From GWB1-37-8 sp964603935 (GTDB lineage: Bacteria; Patescibacteriota; Microgenomatia; Levybacterales; UBA12049): a stretch of 64,000 nt of DNA. This document shows positions 44,569 to 52,463 of this stretch, piece by piece; position 1 is the stretch's first letter, and each line of letters opens with the position of its first letter. Position numbers and translations under genes: made by a program. The stretch spans positions 1 through 64,000 of the forward strand of contig CAZRWL010000002.1 in the NCBI GenBank assembly GCA_964603935.1, read 5' to 3'. The notes beneath the pieces were generated by a model, which was given only the letters and a program-made list of their open reading frames with translations, was not told the DNA's origin and did no database searches.

Positions 44569-44593
44569 TTAAAAAAATATTACCTTTTTAAGC
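44569..44593. terminator. Possible bidirectional terminator
   Basis: CTTAAAAA (44569-44576) and TTTTTAAG (44586-44593) form an 8-bp A/T-rich stem between the convergent ends at 44495 (+) and 44636 (-). The stem is weak in G/C. The rest of the 140-bp gap shows nothing else I can support. Confidence 0.3.
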
Positions 44594-44635
44594 CTTCAAG
44601 AGCAATATAGACTTTCTAAGAAGAAAGGTCAAGGA

Positions 44636-45025
44636 TTAAGAAATTTGGAAGAACTCTAAGATTGGCTTAAGATGATCTTGAATATATTTATTTACCTGAG
44701 TATCCGTAAAATAATCTTTAGCTAAATTGTTACCAATACCCTCTAAATATCTTGACTCCTTACTTCTTATAAATAGAAAGTTATAATGTTTATGAATTTC
44801 CCTATCCCACATGGCCAATATTTTTTCTCTCAAAGAATATAAGGATTCATTTGTCCGTTTCGCTCTCCAATACGGATCTCTATTCGTTAGACCTGCGTCA
44901 ATTGCATGCAATGCAGCGTAAAATGCTACGGTCAATTTCCAGTCCCTATAATTAGAATCTGTTATGGAATCCAAAAATGATTTATTGTGAGAAGACTGCT
45001 TTCTGTGGATTTGTTCTAATGGCAT
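44636..45025 (-). CDS. HEPN-like small protein
   Basis: A 129-residue all-helical protein. The pattern HNKSFLDSI...YRDWKLTVAFYAALHAIDAGL (about 13-47), then a basic helix and RSKESRYLEG, matches a group of HEPN-domain proteins that share an FYAALH helix and an aRY motif. Many HEPN proteins are RNases or toxin/defence components. The classic Rx4-6H catalytic motif is not evident, so activity cannot be claimed. It is the last gene of a tight three-gene group (2-nt gaps). Confidence 0.5.
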   Translation of the reverse strand: MPLEQIHRKQSSHNKSFLDSITDSNYRDWKLTVAFYAALHAIDAGLTNRDPYWRAKRTNESLYSLREKILAMWDREIHKHYNFLFIRSKESRYLEGIGNNLAKDYFTDTQVNKYIQDHLKPILEFFQIS

Positions 45026-45027
45026 AA

Positions 45028-45351
45028 CTAGAATATTTTATAATCGTTATCTGTCTCCGCAAATTGCTCTTCTTGAACATATTCAAAATTAAATGCAAAA
45101 GAGTAATTGAATCTCTCGTGAACATTAGCCTGAGCATCTATCAACTTACTTAGCTCTCTGTCAGAAGCTCTATTTTTTAATATAACTTTAACTATTATAT
45201 CGTCGTGATAAATCTGTAAGTATATATTTTTTATTATATTTATACCCCTATATATTTCCTTAATTATGGAACCCAAATCTCTCGTTGAGTATGTTTCAGA
45301 ATGAACACTTATGGGAGTTGTCGTATTGGGATCTATTGTAAATGTTTGCAT
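45028..45351 (-). CDS. Hypothetical protein
   Basis: A 107-residue acidic protein I do not recognise. The N-terminus (about 1-20) looks like a strand-rich segment (TFTIDPNTTTPISVHSETYS), the middle predicts alternating strands and helices (NIYLQIYHDDIIVKVILK), and the end is acidic. No membrane segment or cysteines. It sits 2 nt from each neighbour, so it is almost surely co-translated with the DUF3467-like and HEPN-like proteins. Confidence 0.65.
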   Translation of the reverse strand: MQTFTIDPNTTTPISVHSETYSTRDLGSIIKEIYRGINIIKNIYLQIYHDDIIVKVILKNRASDRELSKLIDAQANVHERFNYSFAFNFEYVQEEQFAETDNDYKIF

Positions 45352-45353
45352 AT

Positions 45354-45641
45354 TTATTCCTTTATACTTTTGCCCATCTGAGCTTCCAATATTAACCTCA
45401 ATTCTCTTGCAATATTCAAGGGTATTGTAACTCTTGAAACTAACATGCCTATCTGGTTACCCTTTTCATCTTTATCATTGGGATGAACATTTACAAAGTC
45501 AAACATAACTTCTTGATTCGATGTTGAAGTAACCGATACGATATTTGCATGATGACTTTTTCTTATTTCATCACTTGCTTTTACTATTAAATTTACCTTT
45601 TGAGGCGTCTTAATATTGCTCACGGACACATTATAGCACAT
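45354..45641 (-). CDS. DUF3467-like protein
   Basis: A 95-residue protein whose core (HANIVSVTSTSNQEVMFDFV, then MLVSRVTIPLNIARELRLIL) follows the DUF3467 pattern of a strand pair with a DF motif, a V-x-R-V strand and a final helix. Members often sit near defence or regulatory genes; the function is unknown. An extended -10 (TG, C, TATAAT) lies inside the first codons and ends 6 nt before an in-frame GTG at 45623, so the true start may be that GTG, read from a leaderless mRNA (89 residues). Confidence 0.6.
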   Translation of the reverse strand: MCYNVSVSNIKTPQKVNLIVKASDEIRKSHHANIVSVTSTSNQEVMFDFVNVHPNDKDEKGNQIGMLVSRVTIPLNIARELRLILEAQMGKSIKE

Positions 45642-45702
45642 CTATTAATTAGCGAGAATGCAATGGTTAATTTACGACGTGGTTTTGAGGCGAGAGAAAT
45701 TA

Positions 45703-46239
45703 TTACCTGGATTTGATAAAAGGCAGTAAATCTTCTTTCTTCAGCAGTGTTGACTCCGAACAAAAACTTACCATTCCAACGCTTGGTTTGTGAGAAAAAC
45801 CTATATATTCTACGATTTTACCTTTTTCGCGCGCCTTTTTGATTGCCGGGGCTAAATCTGTATCGGAGGAAACAAGAATAATTCGGTCAGATGTATTCTC
45901 ATAGACAGCTACCAACATATCTACTGCGATTTGCACATCAACGCCTTTCTCATGGTAAACGCCACTACTTTTTAACAGATATCCAAATTGGTAAGAAACT
46001 TTATGCTTCTTGAGTTTTCCCAATAATTTCTGTTGAGCGTCAAACAATTTTTCTGTCTTTGCCGATCCGTCTTGTCTTATCCGACCAACATAATAACATA
46101 CGCTAACAATATTATTAAGCCGAGCAATATAGCTAGCAAATTTGTTGAAATTAAACGAAAGAAGATTATGAAGTTTTAAATCCTTAAGCTTGAAATAAAA
46201 ATTGCTTCCGTCAATGAGAATTACACATTTTTGTTTCAT
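45703..46239 (-). CDS. NYN-domain (LabA/DUF88-type) putative RNase
   Basis: A 178-residue PIN-like nuclease domain protein. The acidic residues expected of the fold are present: LIDGSNFYF (D10), KGVDVQIAVDML, and VSSDTDLAPAI. NYN proteins are metal-dependent RNases in several RNA-processing and defence settings. The -10 box TAGAAT (46251-46246) ends 6 nt before the ATG, just beyond the ftsZ terminator. It precedes the DUF3467-like, unknown and HEPN-like genes on the same strand. Confidence 0.8.
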   Translation of the reverse strand: MKQKCVILIDGSNFYFKLKDLKLHNLLSFNFNKFASYIARLNNIVSVCYYVGRIRQDGSAKTEKLFDAQQKLLGKLKKHKVSYQFGYLLKSSGVYHEKGVDVQIAVDMLVAVYENTSDRIILVSSDTDLAPAIKKAREKGKIVEYIGFSHKPSVGMVSFCSESTLLKKEDLLPFIKSR

Positions 46240-46255
46240 CCATTGATTCTACAGC

Positions 46256-46296
46256 AAAAAATAAAGCCCTGCAAATGTCTTACGACCTCACAGGGC
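46256..46296 (-). terminator. Intrinsic terminator after ftsZ
   Basis: On the minus strand GCCCTG and CAGGGC form the base stem, an inner GTC-GTAA-GAC hairpin sits in the loop, and TTTATTTTTT follows. It ends the dcw cluster 75 bp after the ftsZ stop and separates it from the NYN gene. Confidence 0.65.
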
Positions 46297-46370
46297 GATT
46301 TAGTATCTAAATACTAGCATAAACGTGGCAGTTTAGTCAATAGATAAAATGCGAAAAATTAGTTTTGATG

Positions 46371-47489
46371 TTAGTTGCGTTGCCTTAAAAATGCGGGAAT
46401 GTCCCAAGCGTCGTCGCTATTGCCGTCAAGAGGCGCTTCCTGCGGACTTGGCGCTTGGCCATCATCCTTTGCTAATTCCTGTTTCGGCACGGCATTATTT
46501 ATTATAGGCTTGACGAACTCCTTAAGAGTTTGACGCGTGTGATCGAAGCCTGTCGCGATAACGGCAATTTTAATTTGATCGTGCATGGCTTCATCAATTG
46601 TGGCTCCAAAAATAATATTTGCATCCGGGTCCGCAGCGCTGGAAATAATCTTTGCAGCATCATCCACCTCAGTCATTGTCAAATCAGGTCCGCCTGTAAT
46701 ATTGAACAAAACTCCCCTTGCCCCATCCATAGATATTTCAAGAAGAGGAGATGCAACCGCAGATCTTGCTGCAATCTGAGCTCTGTTTTCTCCGGATCCG
46801 GTACCTATTCCCATCAAAGCAGACCCGGCGCTGCTCATAATAGCTTTTACATCGGCAAAATCAACATTTATAAGTCCCGGAATAGTAATCAAGTCGGAAA
46901 TTCCCTGAACACCTTGAGACAAGACAGAATCTGCAACGCCAAAAGCCTCCAGCAAAGACACTTTTTTATCCACAACATCTAAAATTCTCTGATTAGGAAT
47001 AACAATAAGAGTATCTACTTTCTCCCGAAGAGCTTCTATTCCATCTTCTGCCGCAACCATACGTCTGGTTCCCTCGAAAGCAAAAGGCTTGGTTACAACC
47101 GCAACTGTTAACGCTCCTATTTCTTTAGCCGCCCTAGCAATTACCGCGCTTGCTCCTGTTCCCGTTCCACCTCCCATACCCGCAGTTATAAAAACCATGT
47201 CCGACCCATCAATAAATTCTTTTATTTTTTCGTAAGATTCTTCTGCAGCTTGTCTGCCTACTTCGGGATTGCCCCCTGACCCCAAACCCTTAGTGAGATT
47301 TTCTCCGATTTGAATTTTGGTTGAGGCTTTTGACAAAAGAAGAACTTGAGCATCCGTATTAACGGAAATAAAATCAACGCCTTTTACAAGACTCGTAACA
47401 ATCATGGAATTAAGAGCATTCATTCCTCCGCCGCCAACTCCCAAGACTCGGATTTTCGCAAAATTTGTGGTTTGGGGTTTAATTAACAT
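46371..47489 (-). CDS. ftsZ: Cell division protein FtsZ
   Basis: Tubulin-like GTPase that forms the Z-ring. The 372-residue protein has VLGVGGGGMNALN at the N-terminus, the tubulin signature GGGTGTGAS (near 105), the T7 catalytic loop with NVDFADV, and the C-terminal tail (about 325-372) ending DDAWDIPAFLRQRN, the conserved peptide that binds FtsA. It has its own promoter and an AGGTGAG ribosome binding site 11 nt upstream, in the 56-bp gap after ftsA. Confidence 0.97.
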   Translation of the reverse strand: MLIKPQTTNFAKIRVLGVGGGGMNALNSMIVTSLVKGVDFISVNTDAQVLLLSKASTKIQIGENLTKGLGSGGNPEVGRQAAEESYEKIKEFIDGSDMVFITAGMGGGTGTGASAVIARAAKEIGALTVAVVTKPFAFEGTRRMVAAEDGIEALREKVDTLIVIPNQRILDVVDKKVSLLEAFGVADSVLSQGVQGISDLITIPGLINVDFADVKAIMSSAGSALMGIGTGSGENRAQIAARSAVASPLLEISMDGARGVLFNITGGPDLTMTEVDDAAKIISSAADPDANIIFGATIDEAMHDQIKIAVIATGFDHTRQTLKEFVKPIINNAVPKQELAKDDGQAPSPQEAPLDGNSDDAWDIPAFLRQRN

Positions 47490-47507
47490 ATGTTTTTAAT
47501 CTCACCT

Positions 47508-47536
47508 ATCCTAACACCCAATTTTTCAAAAGTCAA
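47508..47536 (-). promoter_or_regulatory. Promoter of ftsZ
   Basis: TTGACT (47536-47531), 17 bp, TAGGAT (47513-47508), then an 18-nt stretch to the ATG that includes the ribosome binding site AGGTGAG. Unlike most promoters here it leaves a short leader with a Shine-Dalgarno sequence. Confidence 0.5.
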
Positions 47537-47545
47537 TGCAACAGT

Positions 47546-48838
47546 TTAGGGCATGAAGGATTTAGCGAAATTAATAACCCGGCTTATTACTTTATTAAAA
47601 CCCAAATTCCCAATATTGGGAATGCTTATCCCAAAAGGCAAAGATTGCTTAATGTCCAAAGTTCGCCCAAAAACCGCAAGACCTACAACTGTTGCAAAAG
47701 CAGGAGTTTGTATTTCGTCTATCAATCCTGTCATGTTGATTGGAATTCCTATCCTGACGGGCATTGCGAGCGTTCTTTTTGCGCTGTCTGTTATCCCAAC
47801 TGTCAGGGCTCCGCCTCCTGTTATCACGATTCCCGAGGGGGTTTGACCGGCATAACCTGATCTTTTAATTTCCATTCCTATCATTGTAAAAAGCTCATTT
47901 AGTCTGGGTCTTATTATTCCATCTGTTAATGTTTTATGGGAAACTTTTCTGATATCTTCCGACAGACCAAGAGAGCTTAAGTCCAACTCGTCGGTATTTC
48001 TGGCTTCTTTCTCAAATGTTTCTCCCAATCTTTCGATTTTTGGTTTTTTAGATACATTAGATAAATATATTTTTATCTTTTCCGCGGATTCCAAGGAAAT
48101 CCGAAGTCCAATTGCCAAATCATTTGTAATATGCCTGGCGCCAATAGGCAAAACCGAGGAATAGGCAACTGACCCATCGAAATAAATGGAAATATCCGTT
48201 GTCCCAGCCCCGATATCAACCAAAACAACACCCAATTCCTTTTCCGTATCGGACAAAACCGCAAGGCTTGAGGAGTATCCGCTAAAAACAACAGCATCCA
48301 CATCTATTCCAACCTGCGAAAACGCTTTTTCCAAATTACTCAAAGACGTTGAGGCCGCGGAGATAATATGAGTATCTACCTCAAGCCTTATCCCTTTCAT
48401 CCCGATTGGATCTTTTATGCCCTCCTGACCGTCAACAGTGTAGTTCCTGGGCAAAACATGAATTATTTCTCTGCTTGACGGAAGGGATACGGCCTTCGCG
48501 GCATCTATCACTCGGTTTAAATCGCTTTCCGCAACCTCTCCCTGACTTGAAGAAACAGCAACAACTCCCCGTGAATTTTGAGATTCGATATGGCTTCCAC
48601 CGATTGACGCGACTATGCGGGAAACGGAATATCCGGCCATTCTTTCCGCGCTGTCAAGCGAATTATTGATGGAATCCACAGCCTCTTTTATGTCCACTAT
48701 CTGACCTTTCTTAATTCCCTTTGAGGCAACTTCCGAAACTCCTAATACGTTTACCGAATCATCGCCGACTCTTGAAATGATGGTAACAATTTTTGAGGTT
48801 CCGATATCAACACCTACAACTATTTTTCCGTCCAACAT
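47546..48838 (-). CDS. ftsA: Cell division protein FtsA
   Basis: Actin-like protein that ties FtsZ to the membrane. The 430-residue protein has the phosphate-1 motif VGVDIGTSKIVTII, phosphate-2 VVLVDIGAGTTDISIY, adenosine motif VITGGGALTVG, and a C-terminal amphipathic helix (about 415-430, VISRVINFAKSFMP). The extra 1C domain is in place. It lies 6 nt after the ftsQ-like gene, in the standard order. Confidence 0.95.
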   Translation of the reverse strand: MLDGKIVVGVDIGTSKIVTIISRVGDDSVNVLGVSEVASKGIKKGQIVDIKEAVDSINNSLDSAERMAGYSVSRIVASIGGSHIESQNSRGVVAVSSSQGEVAESDLNRVIDAAKAVSLPSSREIIHVLPRNYTVDGQEGIKDPIGMKGIRLEVDTHIISAASTSLSNLEKAFSQVGIDVDAVVFSGYSSSLAVLSDTEKELGVVLVDIGAGTTDISIYFDGSVAYSSVLPIGARHITNDLAIGLRISLESAEKIKIYLSNVSKKPKIERLGETFEKEARNTDELDLSSLGLSEDIRKVSHKTLTDGIIRPRLNELFTMIGMEIKRSGYAGQTPSGIVITGGGALTVGITDSAKRTLAMPVRIGIPINMTGLIDEIQTPAFATVVGLAVFGRTLDIKQSLPFGISIPNIGNLGFNKVISRVINFAKSFMP

Positions 48839-48844
48839 ACTTAT

Positions 48845-49237
48845 TTAAAAAGAAATAACGGGTTCTTTAAATCTTAAATCTATGCTTTTAAACGTCTTAT
48901 CTTCTATTGTAAGCGCTCGCAGTATTCTTTGTAAAGAGGCTATTTGATTATCGATGTTTTTTTGAGAAGAAAGTTTAACTTGCCCATTATTCTGAATATT
49001 AATTACATACGAAGAATCGAAAAAAGCAATGGAAGAAAATGAGATATTTTTTTCTTTCAGGATTTTTTCAATTTTTGCCGAATTTTCGCTTTTACCCAAA
49101 GGGGAAATAAGCTGCTGGTTTTTTAAAGAAAAAATTACATAAATAAAAAAACCTAAAAAAAGGAATAATTCAAATAGGAAAATCGTTTTTATTTTTTTCC
49201 TAAAAATCCTATTGCTGCGTTTTATCTTTACTAACAT
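48845..49237 (-). CDS. ftsQ: Short FtsQ-like division protein
   Basis: Called from position (murG - this - ftsA) and layout: a basic N-terminus, one membrane helix (about 19-39), and an extracytoplasmic alpha/beta part. At 130 residues it is about half the usual FtsQ length. The segment KIEKILKEKNISFSSIAFFD could be what remains of the POTRA-type or beta domain. Sequence likeness alone would not identify it. It overlaps the end of murG by 29 nt. Confidence 0.5.
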   Translation of the reverse strand: MLVKIKRSNRIFRKKIKTIFLFELFLFLGFFIYVIFSLKNQQLISPLGKSENSAKIEKILKEKNISFSSIAFFDSSYVINIQNNGQVKLSSQKNIDNQIASLQRILRALTIEDKTFKSIDLRFKEPVISF

Positions 49238-50336
49238 TATTAATTATACTTACGATATTTTGAGCCGCGTGCTTACCCGGTAAATTTTTTAATTCTTTTT
49301 TGTCTATTTTATAACTTCCTATGTTACGAAACATAAGTTTTACCGCTTGAAGTAATTTTTTAGAATCAAGTCCATTTTGGTGCAAAACGACAGATAACCC
49401 TATTTTTTCCAAAAACTTGGCATTTTTAAGCTGCTCGTTATTTTGAGAAAAGGGAAGCGGAATGAGAAGTGAAGGTTTCTCAAAATATAAAAGCTCTGTT
49501 ATCGTATTCATACCTGACCGCGCAATAACCAAAGAGGATGAATTTATCAAATCTCCAATTCCTGAAGGGTCAATGAATTTTTCCAAAAGATAATTGCCCC
49601 GAAGTTCTTCAGACATTGTATGCTTGAGTCTTTCCAGGCGGTCAAAATCTCGATATTCATGAGCGTCTCCTGTCTGATGAATAATGTTGTACGATTCCAG
49701 AAACTCTTTCAGCGCCCCTTCTATCAATACGTTGATTGCGTGGGATCCGGAACTTCCTCCCGTAATGTAAATTATTGGCAGTTTATTGTTAAAAACTGAT
49801 TCTGCAATAGAAAATGGAGGATTTAAAATTTTAAATTTACGCACAGGATTTCCCGTAAAGACAACTTTATTTTTTGGAAAATATTTCCTGGAAGAATTCC
49901 ATGATATGCAAATTTTTCTTGAGAATCGTGAGACAAGCCTGTTGGCAAGGCCTGCCTCCATAGTCTGCTCGTGTATAACAACAGGTATCTTGAGTATAGA
50001 GGCGCAAGGTATTACGGGAATAGAAACATACCCCCCAAACCCTACGACAACATCAGGTTTAAATTTAATTAAGATCAAAAAGGACTTAACGATCCCAAAG
50101 GGAAGTTTCAGCAGGGAAAAAAGAGTAAATCTGGTTAATTTTCTTTGCAGTCTTCCCGTATTCAATCCGACAAAGGGAATTTTTAATTTAGCAATTGTCT
50201 CATACTCAAGAGATAAAGCGTTATCTCCTTCCAAAGCATATTTTCTTCCGATAAAAAGTATTTTTGCATCTTTAGGTAAAGCATCTATCACCGCAAGCGC
50301 AGGAGATAAATGTCCGCCAATTATCGCAACTTTCAT
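49209..50336 (-). CDS. murG: UDP-GlcNAc-lipid I GlcNAc transferase MurG
   Basis: Adds GlcNAc to lipid I to make lipid II on the inner membrane face. From ATG 50336 it is 375 residues. The N-terminal Gly loop is a reduced IIGGHLSPALAV, the donor domain has YITGGSSGSHAIN and ARSGMNTITELLYFEKPSLLIP. I chose 50336 because it gives the expected start (MKVAIIGGH) and a 4-nt ATGA overlap with ftsW; a longer frame from 50378 adds 14 residues with no counterpart. Confidence 0.92.
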   Translation of the reverse strand: MKVAIIGGHLSPALAVIDALPKDAKILFIGRKYALEGDNALSLEYETIAKLKIPFVGLNTGRLQRKLTRFTLFSLLKLPFGIVKSFLILIKFKPDVVVGFGGYVSIPVIPCASILKIPVVIHEQTMEAGLANRLVSRFSRKICISWNSSRKYFPKNKVVFTGNPVRKFKILNPPFSIAESVFNNKLPIIYITGGSSGSHAINVLIEGALKEFLESYNIIHQTGDAHEYRDFDRLERLKHTMSEELRGNYLLEKFIDPSGIGDLINSSSLVIARSGMNTITELLYFEKPSLLIPLPFSQNNEQLKNAKFLEKIGLSVVLHQNGLDSKKLLQAVKLMFRNIGSYKIDKKELKNLPGKHAAQNIVSIINNVSKDKTQQ

Positions 50337-51400
50337 ATTTTTTGTTTTGAAATATTCAATAATATCCCAACCGCGCAAAGATCAATAATTAATGCCGATC
50401 CTCCGTAAGAGATAAAAGGCAGAGGAATACCGGTTAACGGAACAAGAGCCGTTTGAGCGCCCAAATTGATTATGGTTTGCATTGCCAAAAAAGTTGTTAT
50501 GCCCGCGGCCAGAAGTTTGCCAAAGTTATCTTTAGCATGCACTGCTATATAAAAACATTTTGTTATAATAAAAACATAAAATAAAACTAGACAAAATGCG
50601 CCTATAAAACCCAGTTCTTCCGCGATGATTGCAAAAATTGAATCTGTTGTGCCTTCGGGAAGATAAGCATACTTCTGCAGCGAATTTCCCAGCCCAACAC
50701 CTGTTATCCCACCGGATCCCAAAGCAATCAGAATTTGCCTCACATGATAAGATGACGCTTCAACCGATTGATTAATGTTAATAAACGCTTCAAGTCTCTT
50801 TGCCCTGTAAGGAGAAAGCTTTATGAATACATACCCCAAAAATGCCAGCATTGGCAATAACCAAGAAAAATGCAGTAGGCTTGCACCGGACAAAAAATAA
50901 ATCACTACCGCTTCGCTTAAAATTACCGCCGCTGTCCCCATATCCGGCTCCAACATTACCAAACTCAAAACCAAACCAATCAATATAAGAAATGCAGGAA
51001 GTCTCCCCTTTTCTTTATTGGAAAACCATGCTGCCAAATAAATGGCAAGCGCAAGCTTGATAAATTCTGCTGGCTGGAGAACGAAAAATCCTGCGTCAAT
51101 CCAGCGGTTTGCTCCCAAAAGACTAATCCCGACCCCGGGAATAAAAACCAAAATTAGCAAAACTAGTGCCATAAAAAGTATCGGAAGAGCAAAGAAGTAT
51201 AGTTTATGATAATCAAAAAAAGAAAAAAACCCTAATGCCGCAAATCCCAGCATGACCCAAAAAAATTGATCTTTAACGTAGTGGTATTTATCGGAAAAGT
51301 CCCTAAACGCAACATACGAAGAAACATCATAAATCATAAAAAGCCCAAAAAGAGTAAGGATTATAACCGAAAACAAAAGAAATATGTCTATCTTCTTCAT
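50333..51400 (-). CDS. ftsW: FtsW-like SEDS peptidoglycan polymerase
   Basis: Septal glycan polymerase, partner of FtsI. The 355-residue protein has about 10 helices, the catalytic-region motif MLEPDMGTAAVIL, the external loop with GVGLGNSLQKYAYLPEGTTDSIFA (motif near 236-259) and LPFISYGGSALI near the end. The place between mraY and murG identifies it as ftsW. Confidence 0.93.
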   Translation of the reverse strand: MKKIDIFLLFSVIILTLFGLFMIYDVSSYVAFRDFSDKYHYVKDQFFWVMLGFAALGFFSFFDYHKLYFFALPILFMALVLLILVFIPGVGISLLGANRWIDAGFFVLQPAEFIKLALAIYLAAWFSNKEKGRLPAFLILIGLVLSLVMLEPDMGTAAVILSEAVVIYFLSGASLLHFSWLLPMLAFLGYVFIKLSPYRAKRLEAFININQSVEASSYHVRQILIALGSGGITGVGLGNSLQKYAYLPEGTTDSIFAIIAEELGFIGAFCLVLFYVFIITKCFYIAVHAKDNFGKLLAAGITTFLAMQTIINLGAQTALVPLTGIPLPFISYGGSALIIDLCAVGILLNISKQKI

Positions 51401-51418
51401 AGAAGAAAATTTGAGCTG

Positions 51419-52462
51419 TTAGCGAATAAACGCTATATAAAGTCCTAGAATTGCAAAAAGAAATCCCAAAAGCCAGCCTCTCATAACAACTTTTGGCTCA
51501 TTCCAGCCTATTCTAAGCAGAAGCAAATGTAAAGGCGAAGCTAAAAACACTTTCCTATGCAGAAACTTTTTGGCCAAAATTTGAATAAGGGAAGACGAAA
51601 TTTCCAAAACAAATACTCCTCCAATAAATGCAAGGGCAATTACTTTTCCCGTCAAAAGTCCTATAATCGCTAAAATTGCTCCAAGAGACAAAGCTCCCAC
51701 ATCTCCAAGCCAAATTCTTGCTTTATAAATGTTAAAATACAGAAACGCTCCGACACTGCCCATCAATAATGCTATGAAAATTCCCAAAGGTTGATCGAGC
51801 TGATTGGAAGTAATTGCCAGAAATGCCGCAAGACAGATAAGAAGAAGTCCCGATGCCAACCCATCCAATCCATCGGCAATATTAAACGCATTAGCAAAAG
51901 CAACTATAACAAAAGCTGCGAAAGGAATAAATAAAAAGCCAAGCGATGCCAAGCCAAAACCTCTGATAAAAATATAAGAATATCCCAGTTGATAATACAA
52001 AATTGAAGCCGCGGTAAGAGCCAATGCCCACTGGATTATGAATTTGTGCCTGAATCTTAAGCCAAAAAATGCTTTATTCCCGCTAACCAGCTTCTTTAAG
52101 TCATCATAAAATCCCAATGCGCCAAAACCTATAAAAGTAAACATAATTACAAATAATTCCCATGGATTAATATTCGTGCCTAATATTCCAAACGCCCAAA
52201 AGGTTAATACGCAAACAACAGCGATAATCAATATTCCTCCGCCAAAAGGCGTACCTGCTTTCCAATTATTGTATTTATCAAAAGTGGGAGTGGGTTTATC
52301 GAACATGTCAACGGTTTTCTGCTTCGCTCTCCTAAACTTCATCTTATACAAAAAGTCTATAAAAGGTATTAGGAGAACTCCGGTTATAAAAAGCGATAAA
52401 AGGACAAGACCCAAAAGCTGCGCCATAAAGGATATTATACTATCCTGAAGATTTATATACAA
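51419..52462 (-). CDS. mraY: Phospho-MurNAc-pentapeptide transferase MraY
   Basis: Transfers phospho-MurNAc-peptide to undecaprenyl phosphate, forming lipid I. The 347-residue protein has about 10 helices, the aspartate motif FYDDLKKL (DDxxK type), NAFNIADGLDGLASG, and the late loop with HLLLLRIGWNEPKVVMR that carries a histidine of the active site. It starts 1 nt after glmS. Confidence 0.93.
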   Translation of the reverse strand: MYINLQDSIISFMAQLLGLVLLSLFITGVLLIPFIDFLYKMKFRRAKQKTVDMFDKPTPTFDKYNNWKAGTPFGGGILIIAVVCVLTFWAFGILGTNINPWELFVIMFTFIGFGALGFYDDLKKLVSGNKAFFGLRFRHKFIIQWALALTAASILYYQLGYSYIFIRGFGLASLGFLFIPFAAFVIVAFANAFNIADGLDGLASGLLLICLAAFLAITSNQLDQPLGIFIALLMGSVGAFLYFNIYKARIWLGDVGALSLGAILAIIGLLTGKVIALAFIGGVFVLEISSSLIQILAKKFLHRKVFLASPLHLLLLRIGWNEPKVVMRGWLLGFLFAILGLYIAFIR

Positions 52463-52463
52463 A

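Noticed and set aside
46530..46982. 150-codon frame opposite ftsZ
   Set aside because: Antisense to a highly conserved gene; Cys/Ser/Asn-rich composition typical of a shadow frame.
50337..50378. Longer MurG starting at 50378
   Set aside because: The added residues have no counterpart and the ATGA overlap with ftsW points to 50336.
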